Shown here: positions 1 to 7,972 of the stretch, one piece after another
How the letters are laid out: every line of letters begins with the position of its first letter
Numbering within the stretch: the first letter of the stretch is position 1
Assembly (NCBI RefSeq): GCF_040610475.1
Contig: NZ_JBEXMJ010000002.1
Coordinates: 62,001 to 126,000, forward strand
Source: Actinopolymorpha sp. NPDC004070
Lineage (GTDB): Bacteria > Actinomycetota > Actinomycetes > Propionibacteriales > Actinopolymorphaceae
DNA length: 64,000 bases
Reading direction: 5' to 3'
The notes under the pieces: generated by a model
Told to the model about the DNA's origin: nothing
What the model saw: the letters and a program-made list of their open reading frames with translations, nothing else
Databases searched by the model: none
Program-made: the position numbers and the translations under genes

Positions 1-598
1 CCGGGTCGTGGTTGACCACCCGGACGTGCACCATCAGCACGGGCGAGTCGTCCGGAAGCCAGAAGTCGAGCACGTAGACGAGTTCGCGCATCCGCTCGAA
101 CTCGTACATCCGCAGCACCGGCTGCCCCGTCGGCGTGGTGAGCCGGACGGTGTGCAGCGGGGAGCAGGTGAGCGCGGTGTGGCCGGTGGTGCCGAGGTTC
201 CACTCCACCCCGCCCGCGAACCACGCGTTGCGCAAGGCGAGGTTGGCAGGCTGCAACATCCGGTTGCGGTGCAGCAGCTCCCGGCCCGACGGCCGGTGGA
301 CCAGCGACGCGAGCCGGCCGCCGTGGTCGAGCAGGAACGTCGCCCGCAGGACGTCGTTCTCCAGTACGGCAACCTTCACCGGTGCCTCCACCCGGTCGCG
401 GGTGTAGCCGTCCTGGAGCAGGTAGGGCAGGACGGTGGGCACCCGGCCGTAGCGCAGGTTGCGTGCCATCTCCTCGTCCACGCCGGAGGTGTCGATCTCG
501 GCGTGCACGTCCCGCGTGGCCCGCAGTGGCGGCAGCGGGTTCGGTGCACCGACCGCCGCCACCGGCATCGTCACCTGCTCGGTACGGAGCTCGGCCAT
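1..598 (-). CDS. DUF5107 domain protein, 3' part cut by window edge
   Basis: Reading leftwards from ATG at 598, the frame stays open to base 1, so about 199 N-terminal residues are visible and the C-terminus is missing. The sequence fits the DUF5107 domain: a leader with PTVLPYLLQDGY, then VAVLENDVLRATFLLDHGGR, then ALRNAWFAGGVEWNLGTTGH, which matches the usual pattern of a GGR-type turn followed by G(G/I)xEWNxGxxGH. DUF5107 proteins have a galactose-mutarotase-like beta-sandwich and often carry TPR repeats downstream; they are commonly found next to sugar transporters in actinobacteria. The start lies 2 bases after the stop of a sugar-binding-protein fragment (601-846), so this gene was probably the last gene of a sugar ABC operon. 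Substrate unknown. Confidence 0.8.
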   Translation of the reverse strand, partial: MAELRTEQVTMPVAAVGAPNPLPPLRATRDVHAEIDTSGVDEEMARNLRYGRVPTVLPYLLQDGYTRDRVEAPVKVAVLENDVLRATFLLDHGGRLASLVHRPSGRELLHRNRMLQPANLALRNAWFAGGVEWNLGTTGHTALTCSPLHTVRLTTPTGQPVLRMYEFERMRELVYVLDFWLPDDSPVLMVHVRVVNHDP

Positions 599-600
599 CA

Positions 601-846
601 CTACTTTCCCTCGTCTCCCTTGCCGCGCTGGTAGGAGTCCTCGTACTCCTTGCGCATCTTCTCACCGCCACCGGACTTCCACCGCTGGCGCCACTCCTTC
701 AGCGCACTGAGCGGCTTGCGCCCGGAGACGATGTCGTTCTCGTACGACGTGTTCAGGTTGGTGAGCGCGGTGACCTTCTTCATCTTGGTCTCCGACAGCA
801 GGCCCAGGCTGGGGTCCGCGGCGGAATGGGCGAGCTGTTTCCCGAA
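601..846 (-). pseudogene. C-terminal remnant of an extracellular sugar-binding lipoprotein
   Basis: About 80 codons ending at TAG (603-601) match the end of LplA-type family-1 solute-binding proteins: a DPSLGLLSET stretch, then NDIVSGRKPLSALKEW and GGEKMRKEYEDSY, the standard C-terminal helix. Nothing upstream continues the protein in this frame: beyond about 846 the frame becomes a Ser-rich nonsense string and then closes. A full protein would need about 420 more codons, but the next 270 bases hold only relics and then the DUF222 gene on the other strand. The fragment sits 2 bases before the DUF5107 start. It is best read as the stump of a broken operon gene; no start codon is credible for a functional 60-residue product. 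Confidence 0.7.
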
Positions 847-1010
847 GCTGCTGGAGGCGCTCGACGGCGCGGAAGGTGGTGCCGCCGGCAGCGATCGCCG
901 ACAGGTCGTCGTCCAGCCTCACCTCGTCGTCCGTGAATCCACGTAGTGCCCGCTTCTACGACACTGTGACTCAGGTCGGCGCGTGCTCGACGTTCTCTGC
1001 TGGCCGCACA

Positions 1011-1035
1011 CCACTCACCACTCACCACTCACCAC
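1011..1035. repeat. 7-bp tandem repeat in a decayed junction
   Basis: The unit CCACTCA is repeated 3.5 times without error. It lies between the sugar-binding-protein stump and the DUF222 gene. The surrounding interval 847-1100 holds no intact gene. On the minus strand 850-950 there is a short open stretch, including DDEVRLDDDLSAIAAGGTTF, that looks protein-like but that I cannot assign. The repeat may mark a recombination or slippage junction. Confidence 0.6.
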
Positions 1036-1100
1036 GGACGTTGTCGCCACTTTCCTTGTGGACAAGGGGTTTCCGGCGAGCAGTGGCCGGTCTTGTCGGG

Positions 1101-1106
1101 TAGAAT
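1101..1106 (+). promoter_or_regulatory. Probable -10 box of a leaderless DUF222 transcript
   Basis: TAGAAT matches the actinobacterial -10 consensus TANNNT. It is followed 7 bases later by the GTG at 1114, and there is no Shine-Dalgarno sequence in between. This spacing puts the transcription start at or next to the GTG, as expected for leaderless mRNA. The same layout appears before the LacI gene and the XRE gene in this window. No good -35 is visible. Confidence 0.45.
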
Positions 1107-1113
1107 CGAACGC

Positions 1114-3252
1114 GTGAGCGATGGCGGTGTGGGCTTCGGCGACGGCCACCTGGGTGGGGACCCGGGTGGTCGTCGGGTGCTGCCTGCCGGTTTCGCGGAT
1201 TTGCCGGGTGGTCCGGAATTGGCGGCCGCGATCGCCGCGGTGGACCTGGCGGCGTGTAACGGGTGGGAGTTGGAGGAGTACGTCAAGGGGACGCGGCGGA
1301 TGGTTTGCTGGGCGGAGTCGGCCAGCCTGACGGGGGTGAACGAACTGACCTACGCCGAGCCTGGTCTGCGTGATGAGCCGGCCGAGCGCAGTGACACCCC
1401 GGACCCGATGACGTCGGTGGTGCTGGAGCCGTTGCTGGGGTGGACCGGTTACCGGGCGGCTCAGTACGTGGGGATGGCCGCCACGCTGTCCCGGCTCCCA
1501 CGGGTGGCTGAGGCGTTGGCGGGCGGCCGGTTGGAGCTCAACGAGGTCCGCATCATCATCGACCGGATCACCGACGCCAAACCCGACCTGTGGGGTGTGA
1601 TCGAGGACGCCCTCTTCCCCAAGGTGCTCGAGCTGCGGGGCGGACTGCTGCGGGCGAAGGTGGAGGCGGAGGTGGTCAAGGCCGACCCCGAAGCAGCCGC
1701 CAAACGACACCGGGAAGCCCGCACCGGGCGCAACGTCGCGATCTGGCCCGCCGTCGACGGCGTCGCCGACCTCGCCATCCGCGGACTGTCCGCCGATCAA
1801 GCGGCGGAGGCGTACGGCTACATCGACGCCATCGCCCGCGCGGTGAAGTCCACCGGCGACCCCCGCAAGCTCAGCCAGTTGCGTGCCGACGTGGCCTACT
1901 CCCTGCTCACCGGCGCTGCCGACATCGTTGACTGCTCCGCCCCTACAGTCACTGACAACCACACCGGGCAAAGCCAGACCAAGCCCAAGACCACGAAGGA
2001 CGCAGCGGAAGCAGACTCTGAGCACTGCCAAGCGGCACGCGACCAGTCTGAGCAGGACGAAGCCGAGCAAGGCGAAGCCGAGCCGGACCAGTCTGGGCAG
2101 GGCGAAGCCGGGCAGGACGAAGCCGGGCAGGGCGAGTCTGGGCAGTGCGCTGCGGAGAACGAGACGCCGCAGGTACGCACCGGGCCCGAGCAGGCGGACC
2201 CCGAGCAGGACGAAGCCGAGCCGGACCAGTCTGGGCAGGGCGAGAACGAGCAGGGTGAGCACGGCCACTGTGGTGTTCACCGGTTCCCCGACCACGATCT
2301 GCACGACAGTTGGTGTGAGTGTGGCGACTGTTCTCCCGTGCCGGTCACCACCTGCACGGTGTGCGGCGGCGCCGCGACGACCGGCGTCTCCGTCCATGAC
2401 ACCGCAGCTCACCATGCCGCCGACCGCGGCTCGGCTGGGCAGAGCGCGACGGAGTGCGACGTGACCGGGGAGAACGTGGCCGGAAGCAGCACAACCGCTG
2501 AGAGTGCGGCTTCTGCGACCGGGCCTTCGGCCGCGGGTCAGATCCCGCGGCAGAACCGCCCACCGGATGAGACGGCCGACCCACCGGGCCCACCAGATCC
2601 ACCCGACCCGCCACCGCACAACTCGACACCACCACCGCCACCACCGTGGTCTTCCACGCAGCCGAGCTGGGGGCCGATCCGAACGCGCGCCAAGATCCAG
2701 CTGAACATGCCCCTGACCACCCTGATGGGACTGTCCACCCGGCCCGGGGAGCTCGGCGGGTTCGGACCCGTCATCACCGAGGTCGCCGAGCGGCTGGTGG
2801 CGAACAACCTCACCAACCCCGAAGCCAGATTCAGCGTCGGTGTCACTCATCCGGTCACGGGGCGGTTACTGCATTTGCATCCGATACCGGCCAGATTCCT
2901 GCGCGGACTGCAGGCCGAGCTTGTGGCTGCCCGCGACCAGCGCTGCGTATGGACCACCTGCCGCAGACCCGCCGCCACCTGCCACCTCGACCACAACACC
3001 GAACACGCCGACGGCGGCGAAACCGGTGTGGACAACATCGCACCCCTGTGCCCACGCCACCACAAAGCCAAAACCGAACGCGACTGGAAACTGAAGCAGA
3101 CCGGACCCGGCGAACACACCCTCACCGACCCCTTCGGCCGCAGCTACAGCAGCCGGGCACCCTCCCTCACCGACCCGGCGACACCAACCCAGCCCGCAAC
3201 AGCCACCGCCGCCGGTACAAGGACGGCCGAGCATGACCTCCCGCCGTTCTGA
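1114..3252 (+). CDS. DUF222 / HNH endonuclease domain protein (13E12 repeat family)
   Basis: The protein is 712 residues from GTG 1114, chosen because a -10 hexamer ends 7 bases upstream; a TTG at 1093 lies in frame but overlaps the promoter. Residues about 20-275 form the helical DUF222 domain. Residues about 285-540 are a hydrophilic low-complexity linker of repeated (E/Q)-(D/G)-EAEPDQSGQG-like units and then a proline run. The C-terminal 120 residues hold an HNH nuclease core: CVWTTCRRPAATCHLDH, the HxxGGxTxxxNxxPLCPRHH-type second half, and a W after it. Such genes occur in many dispersed copies in actinobacteria and are suspected mobile or selfish nuclease genes; no function has been proved. 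Here it stands beside a truncated transporter gene, which fits an insertion or rearrangement. Confidence 0.9.
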   Translation: MSDGGVGFGDGHLGGDPGGRRVLPAGFADLPGGPELAAAIAAVDLAACNGWELEEYVKGTRRMVCWAESASLTGVNELTYAEPGLRDEPAERSDTPDPMTSVVLEPLLGWTGYRAAQYVGMAATLSRLPRVAEALAGGRLELNEVRIIIDRITDAKPDLWGVIEDALFPKVLELRGGLLRAKVEAEVVKADPEAAAKRHREARTGRNVAIWPAVDGVADLAIRGLSADQAAEAYGYIDAIARAVKSTGDPRKLSQLRADVAYSLLTGAADIVDCSAPTVTDNHTGQSQTKPKTTKDAAEADSEHCQAARDQSEQDEAEQGEAEPDQSGQGEAGQDEAGQGESGQCAAENETPQVRTGPEQADPEQDEAEPDQSGQGENEQGEHGHCGVHRFPDHDLHDSWCECGDCSPVPVTTCTVCGGAATTGVSVHDTAAHHAADRGSAGQSATECDVTGENVAGSSTTAESAASATGPSAAGQIPRQNRPPDETADPPGPPDPPDPPPHNSTPPPPPPWSSTQPSWGPIRTRAKIQLNMPLTTLMGLSTRPGELGGFGPVITEVAERLVANNLTNPEARFSVGVTHPVTGRLLHLHPIPARFLRGLQAELVAARDQRCVWTTCRRPAATCHLDHNTEHADGGETGVDNIAPLCPRHHKAKTERDWKLKQTGPGEHTLTDPFGRSYSSRAPSLTDPATPTQPATATAAGTRTAEHDLPPF
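2073..2243 (+). repeat. Degenerate coding repeats in the DUF222 linker
   Basis: A 33-base sequence beginning CGAAGCCGAGCCGGACCAGT occurs at 2073-2105 and again, identical, at 2211-2243, 138 bases apart. Between them are shorter GGGCAGG(G/A)CGAAGCC units. They encode acidic Gln/Glu/Gly-rich linker residues in one frame. The exactness at the DNA level suggests recent duplication or slippage. This is not a CRISPR: the units are in frame, variable in length, and inside a gene. Confidence 0.75.
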
Positions 3253-3349
3253 GGGCAGACAGTCGGGAGGATCACCTCAGCACGACCCGACGGCCGACCT
3301 GGTCGATTAACGGCTTGACCGGGCGGCGGCTCTGGGTCGAGGTTGAGGC

Positions 3350-3832
3350 ATGACGACCGAACCGGCCAGGACCTCGCGACCGACAGTGCGACCCGCGACG
3401 CTCGAAGACGTCGAACTCCTCAGCCAGATCGTCTACGCCACGTACGTGGAAGACGACCCGGACATGACACCCGCGGAGAAGCAGAGCTGGCTCGACGAAT
3501 ATCGAGTGAACACCCGGGATGAAGTGCTCGGGCGGGTGGAGAACAGCACGACGAACCTGATCTACGTCGGCGACGATGCCGTCGGCCGGTTGCGTGTCGT
3601 TCGTACCCCCGAGAAGATCTTCATCGGCGGGATCCAGGTCCACCCCGCGTTCCAGGACAAGGGGATCGGCACCGCGATCATCACCACGCTGCTCGACGAG
3701 GCTCACGAGTTGGGAATACCCGTCGAGCTGCGGGTGCACAAGACCAACGGGAACGCCGAACGGCTCTACACCCAGCTGGGATTCCGCCGTAACGGCGAGC
3801 TCGGCGACGAGCACGTGATGACCGCCGGCTGA
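3350..3832 (+). CDS. GNAT family N-acetyltransferase
   Basis: The product has 160 residues. It begins with RPTVRPATLEDVELLSQIV, the usual first strand and helix of a GNAT fold, and has the acetyl-CoA pyrophosphate loop QDKGIGTAII (Q-x-x-G-x-G/A form) near residue 102, followed by ELRVHKTNGNAERLYTQLGF, the motif B region with the conserved N...A..LY...GF. The fold therefore looks complete. GAGGTTGAGG upstream of ATG 3350 can serve as ribosome binding site. The acceptor substrate cannot be told from sequence. It is convergent with the phosphorylase gene, 8 bases away, and shows no operon link to DUF222 upstream. Confidence 0.9.
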   Translation: MTTEPARTSRPTVRPATLEDVELLSQIVYATYVEDDPDMTPAEKQSWLDEYRVNTRDEVLGRVENSTTNLIYVGDDAVGRLRVVRTPEKIFIGGIQVHPAFQDKGIGTAIITTLLDEAHELGIPVELRVHKTNGNAERLYTQLGFRRNGELGDEHVMTAG

Positions 3833-3840
3833 GCGCTCCG

Positions 3841-4647
3841 TCAGGCCATCTCGACGATCACGCCCGCGGGCTCCGGACGATTCACGGCAGGCAGCGCCGA
3901 GGCGAGTACGGTCGAGAACACCTGCTTGCTGTGCGCCATCCGTCCGAGCAGCGCCTCCACGGGCTCGGGCTCCGTGACGACGCCGTTGGCGAAGTCCGTC
4001 ACGTAGCCGAGCAGGGCGTACGGCAACCGGACCTCACCCGACAGCACCGTCTCCGGCCCGCCGGTCTGGCTCACAGCCGCCACGCCCGCGGCTCGAAGCT
4101 GCGCGATCTCGCTGCGGGTGTTGAACCTCGGCCCGTCGACGTGCCCGTACGTGCCGGCCGTCGCGATCGGGACACCGGCCTCGGGCGCCGCAGCCAGCAG
4201 AGTCCCCCGCACGTCCTCGCTGAACGGCCGGTCGAACACCCAGTGGCTGCGACGGGGATGACCCGCCGACTCGTACCACGTGCACAGCGTGCCGTCGGGC
4301 AGGCGGTTGGAAGGGAAATGCAGGTCGTCGAAGACCACGACCGAGCCGGGCCGCAGGTCTGGATCAACCGCGCCGCAGACGGTGAGCCCGATCGCCGAGG
4401 TCGCACCACATTCCAGCAGAGCAGCGATGTTCGCCCGGTGCTGGACGTGGTTGGACAGCCGCTCGTGGCGGTGCCCGTGCCGGGACACGTGCACGACGGA
4501 GCGCCCACGCACCGTCCCGGTGGTAACCTCCACGGTCCCGTGCACCGTGGCGATCTGCCGCTGCTTCGCGTTATGTAGATCGAGAAGCTCGTCGTTCCCG
4601 GACCCGCCGATGACACCCACGGGTTCGGCGTTCACGCCACTATTCAT
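3841..4647 (-). CDS. MTA / purine nucleoside phosphorylase family protein
   Basis: The product has 268 residues of the PNP/MTAP type II fold. Visible motifs are GVIGGSGN at residues 11-18 (phosphate loop), VSRHGHRHERLSNHVQHRANI (the H-G-H...P/S-N-V-x-x-RANI block), and a late TYGHVDGPRFNTRSEI block followed by QTGGPETVLSGEVRLPYALLGYVTDFANG, where family members have a TGxPE...AxE...PY...TDY pattern. The order and spacing fit 5'-methylthioadenosine phosphorylase or a related deoxyinosine/MTI phosphorylase, which split a nucleoside with phosphate to base plus pentose-1-phosphate. Divergence in the base pocket prevents a firm substrate call. It stands alone; upstream lies a decayed region. Confidence 0.8.
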   Translation of the reverse strand: MNSGVNAEPVGVIGGSGNDELLDLHNAKQRQIATVHGTVEVTTGTVRGRSVVHVSRHGHRHERLSNHVQHRANIAALLECGATSAIGLTVCGAVDPDLRPGSVVVFDDLHFPSNRLPDGTLCTWYESAGHPRRSHWVFDRPFSEDVRGTLLAAAPEAGVPIATAGTYGHVDGPRFNTRSEIAQLRAAGVAAVSQTGGPETVLSGEVRLPYALLGYVTDFANGVVTEPEPVEALLGRMAHSKQVFSTVLASALPAVNRPEPAGVIVEMA

Positions 4648-4987
4648 CCCGCCACCTCCACCTTCTGGCCCTCCAGGCCTTTACAGCCACGAATGCCAAC
4701 GCCCAAGTGGCTCCAGCCAGTCGTGTCAACCTGACCTGGACAGTCGTACCCGGTCATCCACCAGTTCGCCACGTAGCACTTGTGCCGTGGATGATTCGGC
4801 GCCTCGCGCCGGGACGCATGCGGACCTGGCCGCGGGTCGCCGTCGGCGTCAGCCTGTCGGCTGGGCGAGGCTGGCCGAGCGGCTGCCGAGGGACTACCTC
4901 GTCGAGGTTCCCGCCGCACCACCGTGGCCTGCCTTGTTGCGAACGTACGCCGACCGGATCGTCGGTGGGCAACCCGACTCCTGGTCC

Positions 4988-5140
4988 ACTCACGTGGCCG
5001 GCCATCCACCGGCCGCACCCACTTGGCGTAGTGGACACCGGGGCCGTTCACGACCATGACGCGCGCCGGGAAGCCGTAGTCGAGGGACAGGTCGGCACCG
5101 TTGACGCCGAGAGCGAGCAGGGACCGCGGACGGCGGTTCG
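4988..5140 (-). pseudogene. C-terminal relic of a molybdopterin-dependent (sulfite oxidase-like) oxidoreductase
   Basis: Translated right to left, this stretch reads PRSLLALGVNGADLSLDYGF followed by PARVMVVNGPGVHYAKWV. Membrane-bound sulfite-oxidase-like molybdoenzymes end with LxALxVNGxxLSxDHGYP, then ARLxxPxxPGVxxTKWV, so the match covers the last 40 residues of that family. No open frame continues on either side, so the rest of the gene is gone. The wider gap 4648-5207 otherwise has no gene I can support. On the plus strand 4855-4990, WARLAERLPRDYLVEVPA and the following residues look protein-like but lack a start, a family and a plausible end. Confidence 0.65.
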
Positions 5141-5207
5141 CCGAACTCGAGGCGGCCGGATCCGGCTACGAGCGGGGCGTGGGAGCGCGAGGTGCGCCAC
5201 GGTAGGA

Positions 5208-6350
5208 GTGGTGGAGCACATCACCTATCAGTTCGAGTACGACGAACGGATCCCGGTCGCCTTCATCGGTGCGGGCGGCCACTCCTATCGCAACGTCTAC
5301 CCGTCCTTCCAGTACGCGCCGGTCGACCTGCGGGCGGTGTGTGACCTCGACGGTGAACGAGCAGCGACATACGCCCGGCTGTTCGGCGCGCCGCGTTCCT
5401 ACGCCGACCACCGGGAGATGCTCGAACGTGAACGGCCGACGGCGGTCTTCGTCGTGACGTCGTACACCGAGGACGGCCGGGTGCAGGCGACCGACCTCGC
5501 CGTGGACTGCCTGCGAGCCGGCGCACACGTCTGGATGGAGAAGCCGACCGCCGCGTCGGTCGCCGAGATCCACCACCTGCAGAAGGAGTCCGCGGCGGCG
5601 GGCCGGTTCGTGATGACGGGACTGAAGAAGATCTTCACCCCCGCGATGGAACGCACGAAGGACATCATCTCCTCACCCGACTTCGGTGAGGTGAGCTCGG
5701 TCAGCGTCCGCTACCCGCAGAACCTTCCGGCGTACGAGAAACGCCGCGACCTGGTGGCGATGCGAGGGTTCCTCGACCACATCTACCACCCCGGCGCGGT
5801 ACTGCACCACCTGATGGGGCAGGTGCGTGGCTTCGGCTACCAGTGGGAGCCGGCCTCCGGTGCCAGTACGGCCTCGCTGCGCTTCGCCTCCGGCGCGATC
5901 GGGACGCTGCACCTGGCCGCCGGCAGCGCCGCGACCAGCCCGCTCGAGCGCGTCGAGGTGGTCGGACAGGACGCCAACGTCGTCGTGGACAACAGCGTCC
6001 GGCTCACCTACTACCGCCGCGGCGCACGGCTCGGCTACGGCCGCTCATCTTCCTACGTCGTCGACGAGGACCACGCACCGCTGCACTGGGAGCCGGAGTT
6101 CTCCCTGGGACAGCTCTACAACAAGAATCTCTTCTATCTCGGCTACGTCCCGGAGATCCTGCACTTCTGCGACAGCGTCCTGTCCGGAACCCCACCCACC
6201 AAGGGCACGCTCGACGACTCACTCGCGATCATGCGGCTCTTCGAGGCCTACCAGACCGTGCCAGCCGGAACCTTCGTCGACCTTCCCCACGAGTCGCCAC
6301 TGCAACCGCCACTGCCACTGCCACTGCCGAACGAGAACGGAGCAACCTGA
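5208..6350 (+). CDS. Gfo/Idh/MocA family oxidoreductase
   Basis: The protein has about 380 residues. The N-terminus has a Rossmann strand IPVAFIGAGGHSYRNVYP (G-x-G-G dinucleotide loop), then DLRAVCDLDGERA with the ribose-binding acid. The catalytic EKP motif is in HVWMEKPTAAS, and a later KKIFTP...GFLDHIYHPGAVLHHLMG matches the C-terminal alpha/beta domain with its H-x-x-D-like substrate motif. Such enzymes oxidise or isomerise sugars or inositols with NAD(P). The start is uncertain: GTG 5208 and GTG 5211 are both close behind GGTAGGAG, and the open frame continues upstream without other credible starts. The tail is a PLPLPLP run from a CCACTG repeat. The stop overlaps the next gene by one base (TGATG), so the two are co-translated. 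Confidence 0.9.
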   Translation: MVEHITYQFEYDERIPVAFIGAGGHSYRNVYPSFQYAPVDLRAVCDLDGERAATYARLFGAPRSYADHREMLERERPTAVFVVTSYTEDGRVQATDLAVDCLRAGAHVWMEKPTAASVAEIHHLQKESAAAGRFVMTGLKKIFTPAMERTKDIISSPDFGEVSSVSVRYPQNLPAYEKRRDLVAMRGFLDHIYHPGAVLHHLMGQVRGFGYQWEPASGASTASLRFASGAIGTLHLAAGSAATSPLERVEVVGQDANVVVDNSVRLTYYRRGARLGYGRSSSYVVDEDHAPLHWEPEFSLGQLYNKNLFYLGYVPEILHFCDSVLSGTPPTKGTLDDSLAIMRLFEAYQTVPAGTFVDLPHESPLQPPLPLPLPNENGAT

Positions 6351-6718
6351 TGCCTGACGTCGCCACCGCCCTCGCCAACGTCACCGACCACGAGATCGAG
6401 CAGACGCCCTGGGGGCGCCTCGTCTGGATGGTGTCGGGCCGGCTCGGCAACTCCACCAGGATGACGGTGGGGCGGTGCTACATCGAGCCGGGGCAGCACA
6501 ATCCGAGGCACTACCACCCCAACTGCGACGAGGTTCTGCACGTCCTGCGGGGCACGATCGAGCACAGCTTCGACGACGAGACCGTACGGATGAGTGCCGG
6601 CGACACCATCAGCATCCCGCAGGGTGTCCTCCACAACGCCCGCAACGTCGGCCCGGACACCGCGGTGTTCGTCATCTCCTTCTCCTCTCCCGACCGTCAG
6701 GTCGTCGGCGAGAACTGA
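6350..6718 (+). CDS. Cupin domain protein
   Basis: The product has 122 residues forming one cupin barrel. Motif 1 is YIEPGQHNPRHYHPNCDEVLHVLRG (G(X)5HXH(X)3,4E(X)6G with three metal-ligand candidates: two His and Glu). Motif 2 is AGDTISIPQGVLHNARN (G(X)5PXG(X)2H(X)3N with the fourth ligand His). A metal site is therefore probably intact. Single-domain cupins next to Gfo/Idh/MocA dehydrogenases often act in sugar or uronate metabolism; here the role is unknown. The ATG shares a base with the dehydrogenase stop, so translational coupling is likely. The 3' end overlaps the convergent DUF1062 gene by 22 bases. Confidence 0.85.
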   Translation: MPDVATALANVTDHEIEQTPWGRLVWMVSGRLGNSTRMTVGRCYIEPGQHNPRHYHPNCDEVLHVLRGTIEHSFDDETVRMSAGDTISIPQGVLHNARNVGPDTAVFVISFSSPDRQVVGEN

Positions 6719-7302
6719 TCATCCTGTTCTGCGGCCAGGGCGTCCACGACCTCGGCCACGACCTCGGCCGCGACCTCCACCGTGAAGGGGCTCGCTGTCG
6801 GGCGGCGCAGGTCGGCCGAGCAGACAATGCCACCAACCTTGACCAACCTGGTGATCCGGCTTCGCGAAAGCCCAAGCCCGGCAGCAAGAACGTCGAGCGG
6901 TGACACCTCGGCATGTCGTCCCGGACTCACAGTCACTCGGCACGTCGAGGTCGGCGGCTCACCGACCAACTCCCACGCACCGTCCCAGTCCAGCCGGTAG
7001 TTGTTGCGGCGCGCCGTGCCGGGCTCGGCCAGCACGGCGGCCACCAGGTCCACGTCGTTGCGGTGATAGCCGTCGAGCCGCCGCCGATCAAGCGTGGTGA
7101 CGCGGACCCTCTCGTGGACTACCAGCTTGGCGGTACGACCGCACGACCGGCAGGTCGCGAGGATCCACACGTCGAGCAGTTTGCCGTTCGCGTTGACCCG
7201 AAAGGTCCCGGTGGGGGTGTGCGCGTCGGCGCGGCAGTGTGGACAGCGGCGCCGAACGATGGGAAGTGCCGTTTCTCGGACATGCCAGATGACGGGAAGC
7301 AC
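6697..7302 (-). CDS. DUF1062 domain protein
   Basis: The frame continues to 7389, but the GTG at 7302 gives 201 residues, the normal length of DUF1062 proteins, and starts just before VIWHVRETALPIVRRRCPHC, where the family normally begins. Two CxxC pairs (RRRCPHC and ATCRSCG) suggest a zinc ribbon, and between them FRVNANGKLLDVWILATC is the family signature. The C-terminal third resembles an RNA- or DNA-binding S4-like turn (LDVLAAGLGLSRSRITRLVK followed by VGGIV). The family has no proved function. It is transcribed toward the cupin gene and overlaps its end by 22 bases. Upstream, 7303-7609, only a terminator hairpin is seen. Confidence 0.8.
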   Translation of the reverse strand: MLPVIWHVRETALPIVRRRCPHCRADAHTPTGTFRVNANGKLLDVWILATCRSCGRTAKLVVHERVRVTTLDRRRLDGYHRNDVDLVAAVLAEPGTARRNNYRLDWDGAWELVGEPPTSTCRVTVSPGRHAEVSPLDVLAAGLGLSRSRITRLVKVGGIVCSADLRRPTASPFTVEVAAEVVAEVVDALAAEQDDQFSPTT

Positions 7303-7550
7303 GTGAGCCAGCCCCGGTGAGTGTGGGGTCGCGCACCTTCGGAGAGCACGGACCCGGTCGACGGTGGCGGAGTCCGCCGGCCGCACCACGACTGGCTGTC
7401 CGACCGGCCTGTTCGGCGCACGGTCGGACGCGAGAACACACCCTCAGAACGAGGGCGTCGAGAAGTCGGTGAGACCTGGCGGTCTCACAGCTCGGGGCAT
7501 GTCACGCCGTGGACCCTATGGGGCTGAGCGTGGATCCCTCAACGGAATAA

Positions 7551-7584
7551 GGCCGCTGCCGCACGATGGCGTACGGCAGCGGCC
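7551..7584 (-). terminator. Hairpin after the SRPBCC-ArsR operon
   Basis: An 11-bp perfect stem, GGCCGCTGCCG with its complement CGGCAGCGGCC, encloses a 12-base loop. It lies 25 bases beyond the ArsR stop. There is no T-run, which is common for actinobacterial terminators. Confidence 0.65.
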
Positions 7585-7609
7585 TGGGGCCTGTTCGGTG
7601 TCAGTTGAC

Positions 7610-7972
7610 CTAGCTCACCTCGTCGCCGCCGGCTCCACGGTCGAGGTGGTCCTTCAGCGCGCCGAGCGGGCTGTCCCAGTCGCGCGCCATCGCGGCCAGG
7701 AACTGCTGCGCCACCTGCATCGGCGCCGAGTGCAGGCGGTACCGCACCCGGCGACGCTCGCCTGCCTCGGCGGTCACCAGACCCGCGTCGGTCAACAGGG
7801 CAAGGTGTTTGGCGATCGCCTGCCGGGTGATCGGCAACCGGTCGGCCAGGTCCGTCGCCGTGGCCGGTCCTCCCGAGGCCAGCTCCGCCAGGATGGCGCG
7901 CCGGGTCGGGTCGGCCAGGGCGACGAACACCTGCTCGGCGGTGGCCTCGATGTCGGCGGGTTCAGGCCGCAT
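7610..7972 (-). CDS. ArsR family winged-helix regulator
   Basis: The product has 120 residues from ATG 7972. It reads FVALADPTRRAILAELAS, then a winged helix with ATDLADRLPITRQAIAKHLA as helix-turn-helix and GLVTAEAGERRRVRYRLHS as the wing. This is the ArsR subgroup that is routinely paired with AHSA1/SRPBCC proteins; no cysteine metal site of the arsenic or zinc sensors is visible, so the signal is probably not a metal. Its start lies inside the upstream SRPBCC gene (11-bp overlap), which shows translational coupling. It probably binds the GCAACC-N4-GGTTGC sites at 8413-8453 and represses its own operon. Confidence 0.9.
   Translation of the reverse strand: MRPEPADIEATAEQVFVALADPTRRAILAELASGGPATATDLADRLPITRQAIAKHLALLTDAGLVTAEAGERRRVRYRLHSAPMQVAQQFLAAMARDWDSPLGALKDHLDRGAGGDEVS

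Noticed and set aside
2050..2260. CRISPR-like repeats
   Set aside because: The repeats are in frame inside a gene, have uneven spacing and no unique spacers; they encode a linker.
1015..2850. A 611-codon open frame on the minus strand opposite the DUF222 gene
   Set aside because: It is antisense to a gene with clear DUF222 and HNH motifs, is rich in Leu/Arg/Gly shadow runs, and matches no family.
4707..5207. Long N-terminal extension of the Gfo/Idh/MocA enzyme
   Set aside because: The extra 167 codons precede the Rossmann start, read as low-complexity sequence, and overlap the molybdoenzyme relic on the other strand.
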